Part shown: piece after piece, positions 26,297 to 39,400 of the stretch
How positions within the stretch are numbered: the first letter of the stretch is position 1
Layout: each line of letters begins with the position of its first letter
DNA from: Haliotis asinina
Taxonomy: Eukaryota; Mollusca; Gastropoda; Lepetellida; Haliotidae
NCBI RefSeq assembly: GCF_037392515.1
Contig: NC_090290.1
Location: 33,253,753-33,317,752 of the forward strand
Length of the DNA: 64,000 nucleotides
Direction: 5' to 3'
The notes under the pieces: generated by a model
Seen by the model: the letters and a program-made list of their open reading frames with translations, nothing else
Told to the model about the DNA's origin: nothing
Database searches by the model: none
Program-made: the position numbers and the translations under genes

Positions 26297-29200
26297 CTGG
26301 TAACAAACGATAATGCTGAACAATTGTGATAGCATGCAAACATAAAAGGTGCAAAGATACTGTTCTCAACACAAATGAAAAATGCAGTTCTAGGAATGTG
26401 TGCAAAGTCGTATCTGATGCAATAAATAACTAAAATCTTCAAGTTTACATTGCTTCAACAACCATGACCCCTAGCACTGGGTAAAGGGAGACAACTATGT
26501 ACTCACTGTAGTTTGAAGATTTTGCAGGTCTGTATTGTGGAATGTTTCCCTGAAAAAAAGTACAATGAAAGTTATACCACCAATAAATATATATCAACAA
26601 TGGATCTGCCATAATACTGAAATCTCTTAACACATAATGGAACAGCTTATGCCAAAAGCCATAGTCCAATAAGTTATTTTCTATACTCACGCATTCTTGT
26701 AGCCACCCTGTACCCTTGAAGCATCAATGGATATCTCCTGCCTCTCCTTGGCTGCCTGGAAACATACAAACAATATAATTAAAAGTAGGAATGACCGATC
26801 ACAATAATATTCCTTCAAAATGCAAGCTATGGCACTGAATGGCATGCAAACTGAATTGTAATCTATGATGCCCTTTTGATTCTTTGTGAAATATGTTTAT
26901 AGATCTGCTTACCTTCAGGAGGCTGTAATTGGATGTGCGGGCCACATAGTCTGAGAAGTCACTCAAAGCCTTCTCCTTTTGGCGGTGATTCTCTCGAATC
27001 TAAACATATCACAGTCATTATTGAACCATTTTTATCAAATCAGAATTATTCATGGAGTGGAAGGTGCATCAGTACAATCATACACTAATGGTTTGCTACT
27101 ATTCCCTCACCTTTTCAACAACATCTGCTGTTATACCCTCACCCCTCTAACAACACCTGCTACTACTCCCTCACCTCTCTAACAACACCTGCTACTATTC
27201 CCTCACCTCTCCTACAACACCTGCTATTATTCTCTCACTTCTCCAACACCACCTGCTATTATTCCCTCACCTCTCCTACAACACCTGCTATTATTCTCTC
27301 ACTTCTCTAACAACACCTGCTACTATTCCCTCACCTCTCCTACAACACCTGCTATTATTCTCTCACTTCTCCAACACCACCTGCTATTATTCTCTCACTT
27401 CTCCAACACCACCTGCTATTATTCTCTCACTTCTCCAACACCACCTGCTATTATTCCCTCACCTCCTCAACACTATCTGATATTCACTCACCTCAGCATA
27501 AAACTCCTGCTCATCCAGCATATCCTGGTTTTTCTGGGCCTCAAGCAGCTCAACCTGGGTGCTAGCCACAATTGCAGCTCGCTCTTCCACAGCTCGAGAT
27601 ATAGCCTCAATGGCCTCCATGTCAGGAGTAACAGGACGCATCCTCTCTGTCTCAAGCTCCGAGATGATCTCAGTCCATACCTCACCCTGCTTGAAGTCGA
27701 GATATTTCTCAATGATAGTGAGAGTCACATGGTCCTCCACACAGAGTCCTGGCAGGTCTGTGAAGCCAATCTTACAGAACACAGAATAGATCTTGGCTCG
27801 CATGTTCTCGTACACATCAACAATAGACTGGCTGGGACACTTGGCTGGTAGGGGAATGACTCCAAGCTCTGCTTGCATTTTTCCCATCAGAGGTCGCTTG
27901 ATATCTGCAGATATGCCACCATGTACTGTCACAGTATAATTGTCAAATATGGCAATGGCAATGGCACTGAGCTATAAACAATTTAGGTATGCTGAATGCC
28001 TTTAAGTTGCAGATAAAGGGTGTAAAACCCATGAGCACAGGTATATCACTATACAATTATGAAAAAAATCCGTGCAAAATCTGGATTTACACATATGTCA
28101 AACTATGGCTGAGAACAAATCTTGCACCTTACACAGTCAGATCACATGAGCCTAATTTGCATTATGTCCTCACATACACTAAAAATAATAGATTCCGTTA
28201 ATGGAAAGGCATCAACCTACAAAGAATGATCACTCAGACCTCAAAGACTATTGGCCAAGCTACAAAATGTGTAGAGCACCTGTGATGGCTCCATGAGTGT
28301 CTCTGCATGCCCCGATTTCCATCTCCTCTACCCTCCATATTTCACACAGGAGGTGAGCTGCTGTGGAATTGTTCTTGCCACGCCAGGTGAGCACATGATT
28401 CACTGTCTTGGGGTTCTCACATAGATCCAGCAGGCAGCCCAGGATCAGGTTGTGCATATTCTTTGGGCAGACCTCAAGAAGGTCCACTAGCAGGAACACA
28501 CCCTCTCTCTCCAGAAAGTAGTCTTCCGTGGAGTAGCAGCCCACTACAGCACACCTGCAACAGAAACACAATTTGACTCTGAGTACTATCTAGTTTGGTC
28601 TTTCCATTGATGAAATAGTAACTGATTTTGGTTTAAGTGGCTTTTACCAATATTACAGTATAATCACCTGAAGGGACACCAAAACTGGGCTTTACATAAT
28701 GTAACCAAGCGGGGAATCAGACCCAGGTGCTTGGTGTGAAGAGGGAACACTTTAACTGCTAGGCTACTCCACCCAACCTGTTGATGTAACAATCCAGTTT
28801 GCTGACTGATTAATCATAAAAACAGGAATATGCCTATGTAAAGTTTTGTTGTCTTTCACTAATTTATACAATCTGAAAAAAGTAGCATTGATTTCCTTTG
28901 TCAAATAAGCATATTCCTAACAGATATACAAAAGGGACCACCAACTCTGTGGATCTCTAAATACTGTATTGTTTAAAAAGGTCAATATCTAATCAGGTTT
29001 GTGAATGTGATTAACAATACATGGTTATAGTGAAAGAGTATAGTATTAACCCCTCTTTTAGCAATATTCCAGCAATATCACAGCAGGGGACACCACATGA
29101 ATCAAAGTAGTAGAGTCCAGTGTCCAATGAGATGGCAACAGGTGAAAGTGATTTCAGCTGAAAATCAGCTGGGAGTCTTGGGGCTGCAGGCCCCCAACAA

Positions 29201-32200
29201 GGTCCAGATCATTGACATAAACTTAAATCTGCGGATTTCAGCAGATTCGTGGAAAATTGCCACCCCTGGTCTATGAGTGTTGGTTGCCATGTAGCGCTGA
29301 CTCACCAGGCGCAGTCTACAGCTGCCAGGAGAAGTCTGTGATGTCCCAGTCCACTGTTGAGCAGCTTGGTATTGGTCTTGAGGTACTCAACAACAATGTC
29401 CACACCTTGGTTGCCAAACAACTCCTGCACACAAACAAAATAACAAAATTAAGGACAAAGGAAATACAGACACGGAATATACCTTCTCCCAGTGATCGTT
29501 ATCTACAGACATGCACACACACAGCTATATCACACAAAACATTGAATACATGAAGTATTAAAATTTTTCCGATGCCAGATGGTAGCTACCATTACAGTCA
29601 TCCCGCGCTTTGCGATACCGCGGATTCGGTTAAACCGCGGGGTAATCCATGGCTCCCATGAAAAGGCTGTGCTGCGATCACACCCCTTCACGAAATCGAA
29701 AATAGCTCATCAACAAATCCGCTCCTGCGCTGTTACGTAAACTAATGAAATTCAGTGCAGATGGCAACTGACAGTGTTTATCGTACATATCCCTTGTGTT
29801 TCACATGCTTAAAACATGCCGGGGTTTCTAAATAATAATCGTACCAACATCGTAGCAGTAACTTATGAAAGACAAGACACGCTATCAGTCGAGTTACGAC
29901 GAGCACTTACAATGTTTGCTGTGATGCAACACACCACGCTTTGGTGCGGTAAGATACAGTCATCCCAGGATGTATGGTGTCAGAAACCACATTTTATTTG
30001 ATTAAATTCAATCCCAATTTTATTTATTAAAACTGTTGACAGAAACAACGGAAACACCGTGAGAACATTACCTCATTCCATACCCATACAACTTCCACTT
30101 ACCCCATTCGTCTAATAACGCGGGGGGGTCATCCGTGGACCCCAAGACCCGCGTTATGGCGAGGGATGACTGTATTAGAAAAAGTCGAGCTTACACATGA
30201 TTGTTGCAAAAGGTTGGGCAAACCCTTAATACTATTTACATGTAGAGCTTTGCAACATATCTGGCTTATAAGAAAGAAATTGCCTTGCTACATACACAGA
30301 CTTGGTTTTGGTCCAACATTTGTTCAGGTGAGTATTTACCTTTCTGTGCATGTCCCCATCACACAATGTAGACAGAATGAACAAAATGTCAGACTGCATC
30401 TCAATACCAATCATATCATCCTGACCCTTTCCTGGGCCAAATGCAGCATTGAGGATACCTGAAGCAATCATACACATAATGGTATTCATCTTAATGTATA
30501 GGTGAGTTCTGGAATCAAGAAAACTTACACAATATGAATCACACTTCTATCTATCACGATATACAATTTAACCAAACCAATTACACATTCACATTCCCAG
30601 GTAAAACGCTGCCTGCCATATATAGTATATACAGTAGGGCTGAATAATCATATTCTTTGATGCTATGAGACATTCAGGATTGGCGACAGACTTGGTCCTT
30701 ATTATTTGAACCATATGCATCAAATGTGGTGATGTGATCATTTAGGGTTATCTCCCTTAGTAGCTGTTTGTGAAAGAGTGGCCATGAGAAGTTACTGTCG
30801 ACAGAGTTGCAGTTCCATTTATGCACCAATATCACTTATTATATACATGTAATGAAAAAAACACATTGTGCAACATTAAGTTAATTATATTTGTTGGACA
30901 GGCATCCATTTGCAAGCTGGCAGCTCTGAATAGGTTCACTCTACACACTGTTTCAGTAAGCCAAATATACCAGCCAGTTTGCTGATATCTGTGAGCAGAT
31001 GTGAACAGTATACTGAGTATCCCTGGTTTACCTATGAGCTGGTTTACTGCCCCCTGGTCAGCCATGTCCTGCAGGACCATCTCATTCTCTGTGGACACTA
31101 CACTCCTCATCAGGCGCAGACATTGGCGCAGCTGAGCCCTCTTGTTGCCGCGACCACCACTGCCGTGGAAACTGTTGCCATGACCAGAAAAGTCCTCTAG
31201 AAGGTAGTAAAGAGTGAGTGAGTGAGTGAGTGAGCGAGCGAAGTTTTATGCCGCTTTTAGTAATATTCCAGCAATATCACGGTGGGGGACACCAGAAAAT
31301 GGGCTTCACACATTGTACCCATGTGGGGAATCGAACCCGGGTCTTCGGCGTGACGAGCAAACGCCTTAACCACTACACTACACCCCCCCGCCCCCCCCCA
31401 AGGAATAGACAGTCTTGGTATGTTACTATGAAACCTTACGATCAAATTCCATTAACTCCACTGTACACATTCTACCTAATGCTACCAATGTTCTCAATTT
31501 GATTTTTGACACTTAAGAACATCCATTGCTTTCTCAATGAACGATTACAAAACATGTCACTAACTTATCAGAGACAATTTCATCTTCCACACAAACCATC
31601 ATCCAAGTGTTTACATTGCCTGAGATGCAACCCACCTCATCTCAGACTAAACACTCCATTCTGAAAACCCATGATGTCCCAAAACATTTTATCTTAAGAA
31701 ATATAATTAAACATGTTTCATGTAGAAGACTCATAGCATATCATGATGCATTTATGTTTTATCATGTGGAATAGTAGAAAGTTTCAGCAGGAAATATTTA
31801 TTTGTTCCGTGCTATGGAAGGTAACCAGAAGTACTGTTTGCCTGAAGTTATTTACCTGGTCCCACACACCATTCTAGTAGCAGGAGGAGTCTGGTACTGC
31901 CTTGACAGGTCATGTAGTCTTCCAGCATCAGCGGACACAGCGTACACAGACAACCCATAGCCAGCAGCTGCAGCTCCTCAAACTGAGCTGGGGTCCACTC
32001 ACGGGGGCCGCTCACCTTGTCATTGGCTCGCACAAAAGAGAACAATGCCAGTAGAAGATGGCCCTCAGATAAGATCTGTCAAACAAGATGCAAATCATTT
32101 ATCAAACATTTTATACCTCAAACCAAAGACTGATGATATTGATAACACACAGATGAAATAAAACATACATATTGTGTTTTTTGTAATTAACACCATCATG

Positions 32201-35200
32201 TATATTAATGGTAAGGCACAATAAACTATTGGTCTAGTTTCAGCAGTAGATATGACACATAAACAGAGGAAGTGAGTATATCTTTACACCACTTTCATCA
32301 ATGTAATGTAGCAATATCACAACTGGAACATCTGGAATAGGCTTCACACATTTGGCCTTCAATGTGATGAGCGAACGCTTTAACCATTAGGCTCCCCCCC
32401 CCGACCCCCAAAACATGGATGCTATGATGCTTTAGAACGAGTTTTGAAATTTAGCATTGGTGTTTAGTGTTTAGTGTTTAGTGTTTAGAAAATCTTCAAG
32501 GACATTCCTACATATTTCATGCAGAAAAGAGTTTGGACTCTCATCCAAGTTACATATGAGTCATTGTATGATATTACTGAGACATGCATGTTGTAGCACA
32601 AGATTTAAGCTGCTTTTGAGTACACTCCAATTCTGCATCAATAATCATGTGGGTCTAGTGGTGTACTCACAGGAATGACTGCTCCATCACGACTCAGCAT
32701 CACAAGAACATTAAACAAGGCTTTCTTCATTTCAAAATCTTCATGGTTCGTGGAGAACTTTAGGTGCTTCACCAGTGCATTGTGAGACTTGACTGTAAAG
32801 AAAAGGACTGACTGAAACTGCATTATCATAACCATTGCTAGAAAAAATTAAAACCATTGGAGTGATGTATCTAGACTAGGTCAGAAGTCTATATCTGGGT
32901 AAAAATCTAAAGCGAAAGACAAATTACAAACGTGATATTTCCTTAATTCTTCAGAACTGATGATAATTCTTCAGAAATATAAGGACCCATTCAGAACCTA
33001 TGGTTATAGTAATTTTAGAAGGGGTGGTGTGGCTTGGTGTTGGCGTGGTGTGGTGTGTGGTGGATGTGTGCGTGCGTGCGTGCATGCCCCATTTTGTTCT
33101 GGACAGGAAGGGGGGTGCCATCAATCTTGAGCATGTGCACCAGTAGATGGATCAGCTATTTGTACATGAGAGAGTATGTCATTCAGTGTTCACGATGGTG
33201 TTTCAAAGTAACAGGACATTGGGTCCTGTAAGTTTCAGATGTCTGTCTGACCCACTGAAAATTCACAGGACCCACAGAATTAAGTTAAACAAACATTTTA
33301 GATTTAACATTTCTTACAACTGACATTGAAATTTTTAACATTATATGATAAGAAAAATGAGATTTATAAACAGCAAACAAGTGTCACATGCCACAAATAA
33401 AAACTTCACACAAAGACATTGTGAAATATTCAGTCAGACACTGGGGTTGGCCGGTTGGTGATTTCTATCTGACCACTGGAGAATCTGCCAGATTTGTCAG
33501 AGGAACACTGTGTCATTCACTTTATACATGTTTTTTTCCAAGAAAATCATTATCAGCCCACTTGATATAAATTATGTACAGACCCGGAGAGCATTATAAC
33601 GTCTCAGTTTTTGAACAATTTTGCAAATTATCAAAACTCTTAATGAATCATTTTACTGATTCAGAGAGTTTTATATGTTGGTTTGTGATATATCACGTAT
33701 GATTGGAGGTTGTTATCAGACCTACCTTCCTGGAAGGTGGCAAACAAAGTGAGCTGTTTGCTGAAGCCTGTCTCTACAAATGGTGCCTCTGGACAATGTG
33801 AGGCAACCAACATTGTGATGATAAGGAGGTCATTGCGGAGCTGGCGGTCATAGTGACTGTATCCCTGGGTCAGCTCAAAGATGAAGGCATCCTGAAGCTG
33901 GCTGTAGACATTATGGTCAGAGATGATACAGATTTGATACAAAGAAGATGAAGCCTCACTATCAGACAGAGGAGTGAGTCATGGTTTACTGTTGCTGTCT
34001 TACTACATTGTGAAAGATCGTTTGTGTCAGCAAGGTGGCCATAAGTGTGCAGGTGACAAAACATGGAATGTAACTGCTGATCTCCATATTCAATCTATTA
34101 TGTTGTTTATTTGTAGTTCTATGCCACAGTCTGCAATATTCCAGCAATATCACACATAGTTTTAATCTTGTTTTGTATGATAGGCTGCACAGATCAATCT
34201 TGTAAAACTTTCCAGGCCATCACACAAGATATACTGTATAACATGTCTATACAGGTATTTACATAATAAGTTTGGAGTTCTGTTTGTTTTGTATGTTGTT
34301 AACATGCTTAATGTATCCCTACAACATGAAGGAAGGCTATAACTAATCCAAAACGGACCAGATAAAGACATGATATCAGTCTAGATTCACTTAAACCAAC
34401 CAGTAACTGTAATTTGATAAGACATTATTCTCACCTGATACAGGCCAGGTTGTTGAGCTGTTCAGCTATCATGGCATTGTCTCCATGCTCCAGTAGATTC
34501 CACAAGATGTCTACAGATCGGAACAGAGTCTGTCCAGATGGATCTGCATCCATGAGTCGAGAACACACCCGTCGGGCACCATCTGCTCTCAGCATCTGGT
34601 CACAGTTCTTGGCTACAACAAAATCAATTGAGCCATTAGGCCCCTGACAGATAATTTACCTGTGCCTTTCTGAAAATAAGTGTGCCCAGTTCCCTGGTAA
34701 ATGTAAAACATCACCATAATTATTTTTATCTTACCTCACACAAACGTTCTTTTCTGATTAACTAAGTGCTCTTCTATTATCTTAATGTACCCCACTTACA
34801 AGTGAGTAACATTTTCTAAGTATCACACTGGGAATGCCAAAATCATATAGTACTTTGTGGTTGTAATTCTTTATCTCCAATAACAATGAATCACATACAA
34901 TGTCCAGAAATTACCAGTGTTACCAAATGCAAATTCATCGAAGGGAGATAACTCTAAATCTGTTTTTCTGGTCATCTGCAAAATTTAGCGATGGCTAAAA
35001 AAAATTTGTACTAGTGTTTCAAATAATTAAAAAATGACATTGAGGTGTTTGGTAAGATAAATTCACTGTTCACTGGTCTCTCGGGACCCATGGGTTGATG
35101 CACCCTTCATGTTATGTTCCCTGATAAACAAACATTGAGAGTACATCAAACCATAGGCCCCGAGGGAGCAGTGAAGAAGTTATAATGTCCTTTCAGTTTT

Positions 35201-36365
35201 TGTTATGTGTATGAGTAAACATCATGCATGCATACTAGAGATCTGGATTTCTTGAACTTACCTTTATTGTAAAAATTGTTTGGTTCATTTTCTCCTGAAC
35301 CCAAAATTAATCCAGAAAACATATCAAAAACAGTATTTTAGGTTCAGGTGGAAGGTAAAATACGTGGTTGTCAAAGAGACTAGTGGTTTTGATGCCGCAG
35401 CTGACGATTGCAACTGACCTGAGTTTTTGGAGAAGCGCTGCAGGACTTCCAGCACCTCATGTCTGACAGCAAGGTCAGTCTCCAGGAGCGCCAGAGACTG
35501 CACAATAGATCAGATAAAGAATTACACCAAAGGCAGATACTTTACTACGGCTTTACCTTGAGTTCTGTATTTGAGGGTTACTGGGACATAATTTTCAGGG
35601 GTCCTTGCCTTTAAAATGGGGGTCCCAGACACTAGAATATTATTATTAATCTTATAATATAATATTATTGCAATTCAGTTATTGTATTGTGTATCATGAT
35701 GATCACAAATGATATCATACCCTGTCTAGTAGCAGACTCAGTGACCACATATTGTTACTTGAGCAACATTTCATAAAATAGCATTTGGACTTTTTCTGCA
35801 TCAAAGTGGACAAAATAATCTATTTTGCTGCGTCTGTGGTTTTATGTATTGTGCATATAGGACAAAGGAACCTGGATCCTGTAAATCCCTGTTTTACACA
35901 TTCTTGGCAGACCTTGCATAAATTTTTTAGACCTTTTACAGATTGTATACACTTTCCCTGCCTCTTGACAAAATATTTTGCAATAAGTCGTGGTTGAAAT
36001 CAAAATATTTCTAACATTACGTTGGTTTGAAGTTCCACAAGAGTTATTAGCTGGGAAAAATAATGGAGATATTATAAAATAATAAGGGAGAATAATAATT
36101 TAACACACTGTACAAATTTTACATTCTCAGGCTGATTCTATCATCATAAGAAGCACACAACAGAAAGTACTGCATTGATGATAAGAGAGATAGTCTTCTT
36201 CCTTACCTTGATCAGGGTCTCAGAGATGTCACTGTTCTCTACCATGCGCTGGTTATAGTCCACTGTTGAGGCCTTGTGCTCTGAAATGCAGATTCATCAG
36301 CATCTAAAATATCAGAAAATATATTGCTGTGCTTTTTATATTAGAAAAACTGCATCAAATGCTTG

Positions 36366-36404
<39 letters not shown>

Positions 36405-39400
36405 CACGCGAGTGTATGAGACAGAGTCTTCAAATGTCACAAAGAAAGAACATTAATATTGAAAATATTCCTATATTTAGTCAACTTTGTAGCATCAGAA
36501 GCTTGAGTGAGATAGACCTTCTTCTAATACCTGAAATGTGTAAAAATATGAGTGGAAGAGTACTGTCTGTGACCAGTAATATAATGTCTATCAACGCAGC
36601 CTGTCAGATTTTACCCATGAAGATTTGTTCTGTCCTACTGATCAACATTAGATAGCTACAAGCTGGACTGATTGGGATATATCTATCTGGATAATCCAAA
36701 AATGTCTGAACAATAAAAATGTGCCCACTTTACAGTCATGAAAAAAATAAAAGCATGAATATACAATGCCATTTGTGCTGGTGTTTAGGTACTTGACTCT
36801 GCAGGTGTGGGTTCCAGTTTGGATGTGTGGGTTCAAGTCACGGAACTCAACACAGTACAAAAGTACTTGAATTTGTACTTCACTGACATAGTGTAATCCA
36901 GAGTTTATCATGTGTTAAAGGACCACTAACTCAATTTTTCGGTACTCTTTTTATCACTGCATATGAAGGACTTTTGGTTAGTCATAAACGAAACACCATT
37001 TGTTTTTCAAAAACAGTTGTGGTTAATTAATACCAAGCGCTTAAAAGTTGCTAAAAAGCCGTCTGCTTCTCTCTTACCCGCAAACAAAACCGCAGACAGG
37101 TTACGTAAGGAACGATTGCCCGTTAAATGTATAGAAAATGTGTAGGAAGCTCATCATATTGCTGATTTCTCGACGTCAACAAATACATGCCGAATTGTTG
37201 TGGTGCCGTCAATTGTTCCTTTGGGTCAGGTGATGGCGTCACTATGCACAGATTTCCACCAGACTCCGTAGTTTGTGCTTAAATTGGTTGTTAGTGAGTG
37301 TGAAGGGAACTTTGTGGAAGCCTGTGGTATATACTAAATTGGATGGATCGCACCCTACCACACCTCCCTGATAGAAAATGGAGTTCAAGTTTCATCGAGT
37401 TTATAAAATCAAGACTGATTACTACACATTGCTGACCAAAAGGATTTTGCATGGATATAACGCTTTCTTCCTCGGAAACGAGGTTGTGGTTGAAGTGACA
37501 ATATTATCGTAAGTAATATTATATTGACTCTCTTATATTGACCGATTCCAAGAGTGAAATTGTTATGTTATAAGCAATGTCATGTAAAATCCTACAGTCC
37601 ATCAATAAAACACATATTTTACTACCAGTAGAAAGTAATTTTGATTCTGTAAATCGGTGAAAACAAACTTAAATCCATTTGAATTAATGAGATTATGTAT
37701 GGTTTGTTCTCATCAACTTAGAAAATCAAAACTACATAAATATGTATCTGAATGATTACCAAAAGGAGTTTGCATGACACAACCTGTAACATAACCTAAG
37801 CGAGGTCTAAGTGAAAATACTGTGCGATAAATTTCTTCACTTGCTATATTTACTTGGTTTGCAACGTTCACTCACCAGTATGTAGACACTTGTCACTATA
37901 CTTCTTTATGCTTGGTCTCATAATCCTAATGACTTTATAATCATACTTGTATGCATTTTGAAACTTAATAAAAAGAAGCGATCTGCGAATGTATAACAGG
38001 AATGTAATATGTAGACATTTCATAGTTTTCCTATATGAATCATAATTCGCACGCACACCCTAGTGTATGTCGTCTGCATCATTACACTTAACGACGAAAA
38101 CAATGATTCTGTTGAAAGCTACGACAACTTATTAAAAACTAAAATGCAAATATTAAAATTAAAGTTATAGGAGCATCGTCAGGCTATTACCTTCTTCGAG
38201 GAATGTATCCATCAATATCCACAAAAACGAGTGATATATAATTCATCTGCAGATTTCCCAAGTAATGTGTCTTTTAACAGTCTAATATACGAAAACGAGA
38301 TGTATCGTTTCAGGTTTTTCACACTGCTGTATAGTTTCATTGGTTACCCGAGATAGCACACCTGGCAACTAATTGTATAATGTGAATCATTCTTTTTAAA
38401 AAGTTATTTAGTTAGCCAATAATGAGCAATCAATCAATGTATTGGCAGTTAATCCTTTGAAAGAAGGGTGTTGTTTTACATAGACACAGACACGACAGAG
38501 TGTATTCAGTATAGATTGGTAAATGTACATACATAAACACTACCTTTTGACAAATCCCCCATTTAAATCCCCATAAAACTAATTAATCAATCAGCGTGTT
38601 GTCGGTTAATCCTTTGATCGATCCAGACAAAAGAAATGCCAAATGGGGGCCTTTGTCCGGTAATCTAAGTGGCGTTACCACTAATTATATCTGTTATAAA
38701 TTCATTAACTGAGCATCAAGTGTATAATGACAAATAACGTGTAGGTTTATACCACCTAACACGGATTACAACCTAGCGACATCAAGTGATTTTGATAGAA
38801 TCGTCTATGAAAACAAGGGTTGTAACTCAAAAACTAGGCAAAGCAGGAGACAAAACTAAATGATAGTAGATTGTGAGAACATATAGCTTTCATTTTTCTC
38901 AACAGCTTTCGCAATTTCAGGTTTGTACAAACCTGTAAACGAAATAGTTTAACCCCTGAAATGTAGATGAATACTGCACAGACCCTCATTTCTATACCCA
39001 CTATTATGTCACGGAGACACGCCGCTCTGACTGGTTGAAATTTCGTTTGCAGCTGAGAATTGTGCACTGTTGACAAAAAGGTCGATTTAAGGTAATTAAA
39101 GATCGAAATGAGAAGTTTTAATGGCGGGGTTTCATTTATAACGATGTCAGCAAGTGATTTTGCATTTGTACCCTATTAGAGTATACCAGTATGTGACCTT
39201 TAATATCCTTGCAAATTCATAAGAAGAAAGCCATCATAAGAATGCCTTGTTGAAAAAATAGAGATTTACTCGGCATGACACAGCTTAAGTCTATATTACT
39301 GAGCACACTGAATGCTTCTCCCAAATACATACTCTGTACTTCCTGGTGTTTGGAGGACTTGGAGTAGAAGCTGGCCAGTGTGACACAGATCTGCTGCCTC

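Noticed and set aside
29257..29553. 98-codon plus frame overlapping CFAP69 exon 14
   Set aside because: It is antisense to a well-supported conserved exon.
31320..31396. tRNA-like A and B boxes
   Set aside because: They belong to a SINE head: a 3' domain and (CTCA)n tail follow, there is no acceptor stem pairing, and diverged copies lie nearby. It is not a working tRNA gene. The same holds for 2570-2643.
37868..38056. 62-codon minus frame and similar small frames in CFAP69 intron 5
   Set aside because: They lie in the transposon-derived segment, show no domain, and any inclusion would break the continuous phase of the CFAP69 exons.
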